Positions 10,642 through 20,102 of a DNA stretch of 64,000 nt are shown here, piece by piece. The first letter of the stretch is position 1, and each line of letters starts with the position of its first letter. The notes beneath the pieces are model-generated. The model saw only the letters and a program-made list of their open reading frames with translations, was not told the DNA's origin and did not search any database. The position numbers and the translations under genes are program-made. Source of the DNA: Woeseiaceae bacterium (lineage in GTDB: Bacteria > Pseudomonadota > Gammaproteobacteria > Steroidobacterales > Woeseiaceae); the NCBI GenBank assembly GCA_011772865.1, contig WVYQ01000020.1, forward strand, positions 141,298 to 205,297, read 5' to 3'.

Positions 10642-11676
10642 ATGTCAGACAAGATCATCGAAACGGATGCCCTCATAGTCGGCGCAGGTCCGGTAGGAAT
10701 CTTCCAGGTTTTCGAACTCGGCCTGCTGGGCGTCAAGGCGCACATCCTCGACACGATGCGTGTCGCCGGTGGCCAGTGCGCCGAGCTCTACCCGGACAAG
10801 CCGATCTACGACATCCCCGGCATACCGGTCTGCAGCGCTGAAGAACTGATCGACGCCCTGATGGAGCAGATCAAGCCATTCGATGCCGAGTTCCACCTCG
10901 GCGAAGAAGTGACTGAAGTCGAAGTGCTCGACGACGACTGGTTTCGCGTCGTCACCGACAGCGGGACCGAGTTCAGGACGAAGACCGTGTTCATCGCGGG
11001 CGGCGTCGGCTCATTCCAGCCGCGACGGCTGCGCTTCGAAGGCATCGACACTTTCGAGGACAAGAACCTGTTCTACAAGGTGCGCGACCCTGGCAAATTC
11101 GACGGCAAGAACGTCGTCATTCTCGGCGGCGGCGACTCGGCGCTCGACTGGGTCGTCGAGCTTGCGCCGAAATGCGAGAAGATCACGTCAATCCATCGGC
11201 GTCCCGAGTACCGCGGTGCGCAGGCGACCGTCGACAAGATGCTGGCGCTGGCGGATGCCGGCAAGGTCGAGCCCATCATCGGCCAGGTGTCGGGATACAA
11301 GTCGGACGATAATGGCGTCACGGCGATAAGGGTCGAGGTCGACGGCGAGGAACGCGAGATCCCCTGCGACGCTGTCCTGGTTTTCTATGGACTGGCGCCG
11401 AAACTCGGGCCCATCGCCCAATGGGGTCTCGACATCAACCGCAAGACGATCAACGTCGACACCGAGAAGTTCGAGACGAGCACGCCCGGCATCTATGCCG
11501 TCGGCGACATCAACTTCTACCCGGGCAAGAAGAAGCTGATCCTGAGCGGCTTCCACGAGGCGGCGCTCGCCGCGTTCGCGGCCAAGGCACGCATCGAACC
11601 CGAGAAGAAGGTGCGCCTGCAATACACGACGACGAGTCCGCTCATGCACGAGCGGCTCGGCATCAAGGACGAGTAG
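10642..11676 (+). CDS. Thioredoxin-reductase-like ferredoxin/flavodoxin-NADP+ reductase
   Basis: DALIVGAGPVGIFQVFELGLLGVKAHILDTMRVAGGQCAELYPDKPIYDIPG...VVILGGGDSALDW; lacks the TrxR CxxC. Confidence 0.9.
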   Translation: MSDKIIETDALIVGAGPVGIFQVFELGLLGVKAHILDTMRVAGGQCAELYPDKPIYDIPGIPVCSAEELIDALMEQIKPFDAEFHLGEEVTEVEVLDDDWFRVVTDSGTEFRTKTVFIAGGVGSFQPRRLRFEGIDTFEDKNLFYKVRDPGKFDGKNVVILGGGDSALDWVVELAPKCEKITSIHRRPEYRGAQATVDKMLALADAGKVEPIIGQVSGYKSDDNGVTAIRVEVDGEEREIPCDAVLVFYGLAPKLGPIAQWGLDINRKTINVDTEKFETSTPGIYAVGDINFYPGKKKLILSGFHEAALAAFAAKARIEPEKKVRLQYTTTSPLMHERLGIKDE

Positions 11677-14550
11677 CTAGTAGTTGAGCGACAGCCTTAA
11701 TGTATAGGCCCGGCCGAATACGTCGTACATTTCGGTATCGGTATTGGCTTGCTGGCCGTTGTCGGCCATAAATGCCGGACCTTCATCGAACAGGTTTGCA
11801 ATCGTCAGACCGAGCGACACATTGTCGTTCAATTCGTGCCGGATACTCAGGTCGACGTAACTCTTCGAACCGATGGATTCGATCGCCGGATTGACGAACT
11901 CGGGCGGGATGCCGAATGCAGGGGCGGCATCACGCGCCGAATTCCTGGTTCCTTCAATCCATCGCCAGGCAAGTTGGGCGTGCCAATCTGACGAACTCCA
12001 CGTAACTGTTGTTCTCATCCGGTTCTCCGGGAATACCGAGTCGTTACCGAACCAGTTGCAGGTAAACCCGAACTTACCGACACATTCAAAAGCGGTCGAC
12101 GCGGGGTCTGCCTGTATCGAGTTCTCGAGCACGTGAGTCCAAACGACACTGACGTCCAGATTCGCATAGCTACTACCCAATGCCAGCCAGCCCGACAAAT
12201 CTGTGCTGAATTCCAGCTGCGTATCGAAACCTTCGGTCCTGAGATTGCCCAGGTTCGCGTTGGTCAAATCCACGGCATTGATGTTAAAAGTCGCCGGATC
12301 CCGGGCAATGCCATCACAGGTCGCCCGCGCCGTGTTTGCCGGATCCCAGCACACGAGCAGCGGGTCCGACTGACCGATAGTGTCCTCGACCTCGATCTCG
12401 AAATAGTCAACCGAGAGCATCCACGGTTCGAACATGGAAAAGATGATGCCGGCCGTCAGCGTCTCCGCGTTCTCCGGCTCGAGCGCCGGATTACCGCCGT
12501 AGGTATATACGACCGGCCATTGCAATGCTGCTTCGAAAGTGCCGAGTTCTGTGACCGGGATGCCCTGCGCGACGCAAACATCTGCGAGCCCGCTGCCCAC
12601 CGGGTCGGCTGACGCCGAACAGGGGTCTTCGCGCGGGTCAAAGAGCACTGCTGCGCCGTCCTCGTCATAAGGAATCTGGAAGGCCTCGCCAAGGTTGGGC
12701 GCACGCGCGCTGCGCTGGAACATCGTACGGAAACGAATGCCCTGGAAGGGCTCCCAGTCGGCGCCCAGCTTCCAGGTTTCCAGTTCCCCGGCTTTGTCGT
12801 AGCTGGACAGGCGACCGCCGAGCTCGAGTCCGAGATAATGGGCCATCGGCACATCGCTCAGCAGGGGCAAGATTGCCTCCGCATAAATCTCATAGACCGA
12901 TTCCTCGCCAACAACATTGGAGTCGGCGCGAAAGCCCAGTGTGTCGCCGCTGAACAGCGCCTCGTCGGCCGTCAGGCTGCCCGAATCCTCTCGCCATTCG
13001 ATGCCAATCGCGGTCGCAACATCGCCTGCAGGCCACTCGAAGACCGTACCGCGAACGAACGCACTCACCAGGCTCTGGTCGCGATCGATGACACTCACGT
13101 AGGGAGCAGCCCGAATGAAGTCGGCCCCGGCCCGAGAAAGATTGCCTTCACCGAAAAGGTTCAGTGGCACGCAGCCATTCGACGGGTCGAAACAGTTGCC
13201 GGTCACGGGGTCGACGAGCAGGCCTTGTTGCAGGCGGGAGAAGGACCCGTCATTGAGCTGCCGCTCCTCCTCTTCCGATTTCGTGTAGCTGACCCACATG
13301 TCGTATTCCCACGATCCGGATATATCCCCTCGCAGACCGGCCAGCAATCGAGTGTAGTCGCGTTCGGATTGGATGATCCTCGGTCCCAGTTCCAGGAGGC
13401 GCCGCGACAGCGCGATGCCGACAACGTTCGGCCCGACAGGGAACCCGTTGTCGGCAAGCAGCTGCTGGTTGGCCGGTGTCAGCACCGGGTTGTCGGTATT
13501 GATCGCGACGAATGCGCCGAACGTGCCCGTCGGTGCAAGGCTGCTAATGACGTCGTCGCGGGTGTGCATCAACTCCGAATAGAGCTCGACCCTGTCAGAG
13601 AGATCAAAATTGATCAGGGCGCCGGCCGAGTAGCGCTCGAGCGGGAGCTGCAGGTAGTTGATCGGCGCGTAGTCGTAACGATCGTCGGGTGAAATCCATT
13701 CGCGCGGATCTCCGTTGGCATCCCAGGTGGTCCGTGCCGGCCCGTTGCCGAAATCGATCCGCGGGAAAGACATCGTGCCCGCCGGTGTCGTCGAACTACC
13801 CCCGGGCTCGAGCATGCCGGTAAACCAGTTGTCGCTTATGGTCTGCGCCGCAAAATCCCGATCTGCCTGGAAAGTTTCCTTGCGGTCGAGGTAGCCGCCG
13901 AACAGAGCCAGATTTCCTCTATTGAAGTTACGGCCCCAGGCGAGGTTCACGTCATATGTGTCCGAGTCACCCTGTTCGGTCGCGTAGTAAGTCATGTCGA
14001 GACCGAAACCATCGAAGTCGTCCCGGGTGATGAAATTGACGACCCCGGCAATGGCGTCGGAGCCGTACACGGTCGTCGCGCCGCCTGTGATGATCTCTAC
14101 GCGTTGCATCAACACGCTCGGCAGCGTGTTCACGTTAACCGCACTGCCAATACCTGCGGGTGCGATGCGCCTGCCATTCATCATCACGAGTGTGCGGCCC
14201 GCCCCGATACCGCGCAGGTCGATCCGCGCCGAACCATCACCGGGATTGTTGCTCGCGCGGCCGAAGGACGGCTGCACCTGCGGCAGGGGATTGAGTGATT
14301 CTTCGAGCGTCGCCTGCCCCGAGCTCACAATGTCATCGCGGTCGATCGAGGTGATCGGACTCGGCGCTGTGAAATCCCGGCGCCTGAGGCGCGACCCGGT
14401 GACGATGATCTCCTCGACACCGGTCTCTTCGCCATCGGCTTCGTCGAAGGTCGCTACATCGTCTTGCGCGGACGCGTACCCACTAAAAATTATGGCAAAC
14501 GCGGCCGCTAAGCCTTTGGAAGAGCCGGAAAGAAACTGCCGGACACGCAT
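11677..14550 (-). CDS. TonB-dependent outer-membrane receptor
   Basis: Signal peptide; EEIIVTGSRLRRRDFTAPSPITSIDRDDIVSSGQATLEESLNPLPQVQPS plug; C-terminal aromatic beta-strand YTLRLSLNY. Confidence 0.93.
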   Translation of the reverse strand: MRVRQFLSGSSKGLAAAFAIIFSGYASAQDDVATFDEADGEETGVEEIIVTGSRLRRRDFTAPSPITSIDRDDIVSSGQATLEESLNPLPQVQPSFGRASNNPGDGSARIDLRGIGAGRTLVMMNGRRIAPAGIGSAVNVNTLPSVLMQRVEIITGGATTVYGSDAIAGVVNFITRDDFDGFGLDMTYYATEQGDSDTYDVNLAWGRNFNRGNLALFGGYLDRKETFQADRDFAAQTISDNWFTGMLEPGGSSTTPAGTMSFPRIDFGNGPARTTWDANGDPREWISPDDRYDYAPINYLQLPLERYSAGALINFDLSDRVELYSELMHTRDDVISSLAPTGTFGAFVAINTDNPVLTPANQQLLADNGFPVGPNVVGIALSRRLLELGPRIIQSERDYTRLLAGLRGDISGSWEYDMWVSYTKSEEEERQLNDGSFSRLQQGLLVDPVTGNCFDPSNGCVPLNLFGEGNLSRAGADFIRAAPYVSVIDRDQSLVSAFVRGTVFEWPAGDVATAIGIEWREDSGSLTADEALFSGDTLGFRADSNVVGEESVYEIYAEAILPLLSDVPMAHYLGLELGGRLSSYDKAGELETWKLGADWEPFQGIRFRTMFQRSARAPNLGEAFQIPYDEDGAAVLFDPREDPCSASADPVGSGLADVCVAQGIPVTELGTFEAALQWPVVYTYGGNPALEPENAETLTAGIIFSMFEPWMLSVDYFEIEVEDTIGQSDPLLVCWDPANTARATCDGIARDPATFNINAVDLTNANLGNLRTEGFDTQLEFSTDLSGWLALGSSYANLDVSVVWTHVLENSIQADPASTAFECVGKFGFTCNWFGNDSVFPENRMRTTVTWSSSDWHAQLAWRWIEGTRNSARDAAPAFGIPPEFVNPAIESIGSKSYVDLSIRHELNDNVSLGLTIANLFDEGPAFMADNGQQANTDTEMYDVFGRAYTLRLSLNY

Positions 14551-14627
14551 GGCCCACCCCCCAGAGTAATGCGGATCAAACTCTGTGTCTTATTTTGGCC
14601 AATTATATCAAGGAAATAGACGCATAT

Positions 14628-16457
14628 TCAGATTGCGGCGCGCTCCTCCCCGAACCGCAACTCTCTCAATGTCGCCGTTTTCTTGTACTGGTGCGCCTGC
14701 ATGCGGCGCAGGATGTCGTCGAGCATGCGGATGGCCGCCAGGATATGCGGGCCCTTGTTAAGCATGACGCAGTCTGCCCGCTGTGACATCGCGGCGTCGG
14801 AAATCTCGGCTCGGGACGGGAATCCTCGCTTCGCTTTCTTCTCGAGGACCTGGGTCGCCCAGATCACGGGCACCTGTGCCGCCTCGCAGATCCACAGGAC
14901 TTCCTCTTGCAGTTCGGCAAGCCGTTCCCAGCCCGCCTCGACGGCAAGGTCGCCGCGCGCGATCATGACGGCCGTTGGATAGCGCCGCATTGCCGTGAGC
15001 AATAACGTTGGCAGGTTCTTGAAGCCCTTCTTCGTCTCGATCTTGATGATCAGGCCGATCTCCTTCGCGCCGATCCGGTCGAGCTCCTCGTGCAGCGCGA
15101 TGATGTCGGACGGCCGACGCACGAAAGACAGGCTTACCGCATCTGCATTCTGGACGATGAATTCGAGATTATTCTTGTCGGCCAGCGTCAGGCCAGGCAA
15201 GCGGATATCGCTGTCGGGGAAATTGATACCGCGATCCCCACGAAGGCGGCTCCCTGTCGGCTTGGCCTTGGTCACCTCGATCTCGAGCACGTCATCCCGC
15301 GAATCGCGGACCACACCCGAGATCTTGCCGTCGTTGAGCGACACGCGGTCGCCCGCTGACACGAACGCGAAGACCTCCGGCTGCCGGCACGATATGCGGG
15401 CCGGTTCCGTGATCTGTCCGTCGTCACCTTCGACGGCAGGCGCACCTTCAATGGCTGCCGCATGCAGCTCCAGCATATCGCCCGGCCGTAACCGCAGGGG
15501 TTGTTCGACGGCTGGCAAGTCACCAACGCGATACGCCAGTTTGTCTGCTTCATTCTGGCGGCACAGTCGCAGCTTCATACCGGTCGCGATGTAAGCGCCC
15601 TGGTAGAGTTCGGCAACAAGTCCTTTGTCGTCCTTGTCGACGATCATCAGTCTGCGCTTCTTGCCTCGCGTGTCCCTGAGCCGCATCACGTCACCACGAT
15701 GGGCGAATTCGAGGCACTCCCGAGGCACGGGTATGACCGCCGCCTTGGTGCCCTGCCACGGGACATCTTCAGGAATCAGGCGAATGCGGCGCGGCGCGAT
15801 GACGCGCCCCAGCGGGTCCCTGCGCGGCCGCATGTGGACAACCCGTGGACCGGGCCGCAGCGGTCCGGTCCTGAGCTTCGGCCCGGCCAGGTCCATGACG
15901 ATGCGGCACGGCTTGCCGGCGGCCTCACTTTCTTGCCGGATGTTACTTACCATGGCTGCCCAGGTCTCCTCGTCATCGTGCGAACAATTGATGCGTGCGA
16001 CATTCATTCCGGCATCGAGCATGCCGGCAACGAGTGACCTGTCTGTTGCAGCCTCGATCGGCATCGTCACCATGATGCTGACGTCGCGACCGGCGGGAAA
16101 CTCACCCAGGATTTCGGCTTTGTGACGATCGGCGGTCGGATTCCTGAGCAGCAGTGGGCTATCGGCTAGCGCTTCGGCCTTATTGCTCAGCGCCGCGCAT
16201 ACCGCGTCAATCGATGCCAGGACGTTGCGCTCCGCCCGTCCCAGCGATGACAAGCCCAGGATAGCGAGGTCTTGCTGCAACTCGCGAATGTCGAACTTGC
16301 GCAGTGCCAGGTAGTGCACGAGGTTTTTCGCGCTTTCGCGGTACCGCGGATCCACGGCCAGGAGAGAATCCGCATAGAGCCCCTCCGATGCGACGGCTTG
16401 CGCTCGAATCGCTTCGAGCTGCTCCGCCACGCGCTCAGTGTCGACAAAGTGGGCCAA
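14628..16457 (-). CDS. Divergent pyruvate kinase-like protein with long N-terminal extension
   Basis: VSIMVTMPIEAATDRSLVAGMLDAGMNVARINCSHDDEETW...IVMDLAGPKLRTG...IGLIIKIETKKGFKNL...AVMIARGDLAVEAGWERLAELQEEVLWICEAAQVPVIWATQVLEK. Confidence 0.85.
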   Translation of the reverse strand: MAHFVDTERVAEQLEAIRAQAVASEGLYADSLLAVDPRYRESAKNLVHYLALRKFDIRELQQDLAILGLSSLGRAERNVLASIDAVCAALSNKAEALADSPLLLRNPTADRHKAEILGEFPAGRDVSIMVTMPIEAATDRSLVAGMLDAGMNVARINCSHDDEETWAAMVSNIRQESEAAGKPCRIVMDLAGPKLRTGPLRPGPRVVHMRPRRDPLGRVIAPRRIRLIPEDVPWQGTKAAVIPVPRECLEFAHRGDVMRLRDTRGKKRRLMIVDKDDKGLVAELYQGAYIATGMKLRLCRQNEADKLAYRVGDLPAVEQPLRLRPGDMLELHAAAIEGAPAVEGDDGQITEPARISCRQPEVFAFVSAGDRVSLNDGKISGVVRDSRDDVLEIEVTKAKPTGSRLRGDRGINFPDSDIRLPGLTLADKNNLEFIVQNADAVSLSFVRRPSDIIALHEELDRIGAKEIGLIIKIETKKGFKNLPTLLLTAMRRYPTAVMIARGDLAVEAGWERLAELQEEVLWICEAAQVPVIWATQVLEKKAKRGFPSRAEISDAAMSQRADCVMLNKGPHILAAIRMLDDILRRMQAHQYKKTATLRELRFGEERAAI

Positions 16458-16702
16458 ACGATTTCTCCTGCTGGCACCTTTTTAATGCATTTTGACGTCC
16501 CAGACAGTTCTGGATTTCACGTATGCGAACGCATCAGGGAATTTGCGGATAGCAGGCAGGCGCCGGCTCGGCTGCGGGTGTCGCCGCACGGCGCGCGGCC
16601 GGATCGGAGAAGCCGTGAGTTGCGGATCGACCACGGTTACAGCGGCTGGTACGAGCCAAGCGAGGCCTAATGCCGGCCCGACGGTGACAGCTTCGTCTGT
16701 GA

Positions 16703-17683
16703 CTAGAGGTAGCCGGCGTAGCTGCTGATGTACTTGGCCGCATTGTCGGCGGATATCAGCACCGCCGTGCCGTTCTTTGCCAGGCCTGAGTTCAGTGCCG
16801 CGTGCAGAACGGCGCCCGTCGTGGGTCCGACCATGATCCCATCCTTGCGGGCTACTTCGATGCCGGCCCGGTAGGCCTCTTCGTCGGTAACTGAAACCAC
16901 ATCGTCGAGCAATTCCGTGTCGAGGATGCTCGGGAAATGCTCATCGGGCAGGCCCGTGATGCGCTTGAGGCCCGACAGCTTATGGTGCCGCGATGCCGGT
17001 TCCACGGCGATGATGCGAATGTTCGGGTTCTGTTCCTTGAGATATCGGCCGACACCGCTGATGGTTCCACCGGTGCCGACGCCGGCAAAGAAATAGTCAA
17101 CCGCACCGTTGGTCTGTTTCCAGATCTCGGGACCCGTTGTCGTGTAGTGCGCCTCGACGTTGAGCTCGCTCTCGTACTGGTTCGGGCTCACGTACCTGCC
17201 GTTGTAGGCCTCGCTCTCGACCATGCTCTTGACGACGCCGCGAGCGCCTTCCGACGGGAACAGCGGGCACAGCTCGTCCTCGACCTCGATCAACTCGGCG
17301 CCCAGGAACCTGAGCAGCGCTTTCTTCTCCTCGGGCGTGCCGTCCGGCACGGCGATCTCGATCGGCGTGTCCTGCGCATTGGCCATCGCCGCAAGCGCTA
17401 TGCCTGTGTTTCCGGCCGACGGTTCGACGAGCGCCTGACCTTCTTTTATGCGCAGTCCGCGCAGCATGTGCAGCGCCGTGCGGTCCTTGATCGATCCGAA
17501 CGGGTTCATACCCTCGAGCTTGAGCAGCACATCGAGGTCGTCGCGAGGGTTCATGCGTGGGCTGAGACGCACCATCGGCGTCGGGTTGTCCGGGTTCGGG
17601 GCCAGGTCGACGATGCTGTCGTAAACCCGGTCCCCGGCCGGAGACCCAGATTCTCTCGCGATGAGTTTCAGTGCGGCGTCCAT
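16703..17683 (-). CDS. Cysteine synthase / cystathionine beta-synthase family PLP enzyme
   Basis: NPFGSIKDRTALHMLRG...VEPSAGNTGIALAAMANAQ...DYFFAGVGTGGTISGVGRYLKEQNPNIRIIAVEP. Confidence 0.9.
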   Translation of the reverse strand: MDAALKLIARESGSPAGDRVYDSIVDLAPNPDNPTPMVRLSPRMNPRDDLDVLLKLEGMNPFGSIKDRTALHMLRGLRIKEGQALVEPSAGNTGIALAAMANAQDTPIEIAVPDGTPEEKKALLRFLGAELIEVEDELCPLFPSEGARGVVKSMVESEAYNGRYVSPNQYESELNVEAHYTTTGPEIWKQTNGAVDYFFAGVGTGGTISGVGRYLKEQNPNIRIIAVEPASRHHKLSGLKRITGLPDEHFPSILDTELLDDVVSVTDEEAYRAGIEVARKDGIMVGPTTGAVLHAALNSGLAKNGTAVLISADNAAKYISSYAGYL

Positions 17684-17760
17684 AGCCCGAAGTCTATGGG
17701 CGTATTGTTCTCAGGCAATAAAGTGGTACGACCGAGTTGCTATAGCGATATAACTCCTCG

Positions 17761-19317
17761 TTATAAGCACTCCTCGAGCACCTCGCTGTGGCGCTCCGCC
17801 CGGATGTCGCTGCGCTCGCGAATAATCTGGTAGCCGACGTAGTACTTGAAGATGTTGCTAACGTAAGTGACTGTTTCTCGGCCAATTTTTCGTGCCGCGA
17901 TGATTTCGACATTGTCGAACCAGATATTGCGGTCGTAGCCGGCCTCCTCCGCATCCCGGCGCATCCGCGCCACCTTGGCGGGTCCCGCGTTGTAGGCCGC
18001 CAGGCTCAGCAGCCATTGGTTGAGATCGTTGACGCCTGCGTCGTCGAAGTAGCGATCGGCGAGAAATCGCAGATACTTGGCGCCGGCGTGAATGTTGTTC
18101 TCGACCGTGCTGATGTCGTCAATTCCGACGTTTCGATCAGCCGCAGTCGAGGGCTTGATTTGCATGATGCCGACCGCGCCGGCAGGACTGCGGCGATTCT
18201 GCCTCAGACCCGATTCCTGGAATCCCTGGGCCGCCAGCATGAGCCAGTCGAAATCGTATCGCTCGCCGTACGTCATGAAAGTGGATGCCAGTTCCTCGAT
18301 TCGCTCCGAGCGCTGGCCGGCATGCGCACAGCGCACCTGCGAGGCGTCCTTGAGGTAGCGGTTGAACGTGTCGTTGCCGACCAGCGTGCCTTTGCCGTAC
18401 CTGCGCAGAAACTGGTTGACGACATCGAGCAGGCCCGGCGTATCCGAGCGCGTGACCCAGGCAATCGATCCGCCTTCATTGATGACGAGATCTTCACGAA
18501 CCCGTATGTCCGGAAATACTTCCGACCAGAATTTCGCCTTGTAGTCATCGAGAACCGTCACGCCGACCATACCGCCATTGAGCATCTCGAGAATGTCCTC
18601 CGCCTCGAGGAGCTCATCGGCCCGCGTAATGACCGGCCGAGCGAGGCCCTGCGCTTCGAAATCCGTGGCGAGCCGCTGCAGGTGCTCGTGGTAACTGCTC
18701 GACTCGCGGACAAAAATCTCCACACCTGCGAGATCTTCAAGTGTGTCTATATCGGGCGCCGTCGGTCCCGTCACGATCACCTCATCGATTTTGGTCCTGA
18801 GCGGACGGCTGAAACTGAAACTCTCGGATCGTTCGTCGGTAATCGTGAGGTCGGCCGCTACGAGGTCCGCGTGGCCTGCCTCGAGTGCCGGAAGCAGTTC
18901 GCCCCTGCTGACCGGAATAACCACGAAATAGACCTTGACGTTGCCGGTGCCGAGTTGCTCGTTGACGAATCCCTCCAGTCGCTGCACCAGTTCATAGATT
19001 GCCCCCTTGGGACGAGCTTGGTCGTAATAGAACTGGTAACCGCCGTAGGGAACGACGACCCGGACGACGCGCCGCTCGATCATCCGCTGATAATCGACTT
19101 TGGCAGGCGCCCAGATGACCGCGAACGGCATCGGCAGCAAATCTCCGGTCGACGGATTGACGGGCGGGCCTGCATCGGTCTCTGGCTCGGACTCCGATGG
19201 GACTTCGGTTTCGGCCGCCGCCTCGGCCGGCGGCAGCAGCTCTTCCTCGGGGGCCTCCGAGCCGCAGGCGGCAACACTGACGAGGGCCAAGAGCAATATG
19301 AGATCCAGACGCGCCAT
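17761..19317 (-). CDS. MltF-like lytic transglycosylase lipoprotein (SBP_bac_3 + SLT)
   Basis: Lipobox VSVAACGS; SBP_3 region; AAQGFQESGLRQNRRSPAGAVGIMQIKPSTA...LSLAAYNAGPAKVARMR (SLT). Confidence 0.88.
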   Translation of the reverse strand: MARLDLILLLALVSVAACGSEAPEEELLPPAEAAAETEVPSESEPETDAGPPVNPSTGDLLPMPFAVIWAPAKVDYQRMIERRVVRVVVPYGGYQFYYDQARPKGAIYELVQRLEGFVNEQLGTGNVKVYFVVIPVSRGELLPALEAGHADLVAADLTITDERSESFSFSRPLRTKIDEVIVTGPTAPDIDTLEDLAGVEIFVRESSSYHEHLQRLATDFEAQGLARPVITRADELLEAEDILEMLNGGMVGVTVLDDYKAKFWSEVFPDIRVREDLVINEGGSIAWVTRSDTPGLLDVVNQFLRRYGKGTLVGNDTFNRYLKDASQVRCAHAGQRSERIEELASTFMTYGERYDFDWLMLAAQGFQESGLRQNRRSPAGAVGIMQIKPSTAADRNVGIDDISTVENNIHAGAKYLRFLADRYFDDAGVNDLNQWLLSLAAYNAGPAKVARMRRDAEEAGYDRNIWFDNVEIIAARKIGRETVTYVSNIFKYYVGYQIIRERSDIRAERHSEVLEECL

Positions 19318-19372
19318 CGCCGGATTCTACCTCAGAGGCGGTAGGCAGAATCCCTTATGCAAAATCAGTCTC

Positions 19373-19390
19373 TATTAGCTAATACTAATA
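19373..19390. promoter_or_regulatory. Inverted repeat TATTAG-ctaata-CTAATA; candidate operator upstream of dsrM-like gene
   Basis: Perfect 6-bp arms, 6-nt spacer, about 60 bp before the start codon; related to sites at 33051, 43171 and 45449. Confidence 0.6.
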
Positions 19391-19448
19391 TTCATGAACT
19401 CCATGGCCTTGGGGTTTATGCATCCGACATCTGCAGGGGAAAACGACA

Positions 19449-20102
19449 ATGGATCTCCTCGAATTTGCCCGCGGACCTGCCCTCCAGGTTGCATCCCTGA
19501 TTTTTGCAGCCGGCCTCGTCTGGCGCCTCATACACATCTTCCTGATTCCGAAGAAGACCGACATCTCGGAGGCACGGTTCGGTGGGGAGAAAATGGGTGG
19601 TTTGCGAACGATATTCTCGCGCTTCGTGCACCACCAACCGTTTCGCAGAAGGACTCGCAATGGCACCTTGCTTGCGTACACCACACACATCGGCCTTGCG
19701 ATCATCGTTTTCGGCAGTGCGCCGCACATCCTGTTCATCGAAAGCTTTTCCGGGCTGTCCTGGACGCCGCTGCCCAACGTTGTGATTCATGTTGCGGGCG
19801 CCCTGACGCTGGCTGCGTTGCTCACATCACTCGGGCGGCGTCTCAGCCACCCGGTGCTCAAGATGCTGTCGAACTTCGACGACTACTTCACCTGGCTCGT
19901 AACCACCCTGCCAGTCGTCACGGGCCTTCTGGCGGTCGCGCATGTCGGAGCCAGGTATGAAATGCTGCTCGCAATCCACATCCTGAGCTTCAATGTTTTC
20001 CTGATCTGGTTCCCATTCGGGAAATTAATGCACTCGTTCATCGCGATCGGATCGCGTTACACGACCGGTGTGACGTTTACGCGCAGGGGGGCCAGGGTAT
20101 GA
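19449..20102 (+). CDS. NarI/DsrM-like membrane cytochrome b-type subunit
   Basis: Multi-TM with conserved His: RRRTRNGTLLAYTTHIGLAIIVFGSAPHILF...VVIHVAGALTLAALLTSLGRR...LAIHILSFNVFLIWFPFGKLMHSF. Confidence 0.82.
   Translation: MDLLEFARGPALQVASLIFAAGLVWRLIHIFLIPKKTDISEARFGGEKMGGLRTIFSRFVHHQPFRRRTRNGTLLAYTTHIGLAIIVFGSAPHILFIESFSGLSWTPLPNVVIHVAGALTLAALLTSLGRRLSHPVLKMLSNFDDYFTWLVTTLPVVTGLLAVAHVGARYEMLLAIHILSFNVFLIWFPFGKLMHSFIAIGSRYTTGVTFTRRGARV

Noticed and set aside
16458-16702. Possible gene in the pyruvate kinase/cysteine synthase intergenic (ORFs 16272-16670 and 16492-16728)
   Set aside because: No motif, no good ribosome site; ORFs overlap flanking genes.
17788-19344. 518-aa plus-strand ORF
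   Set aside because: Exact antisense shadow of the MltF-like gene; no recognisable domain.
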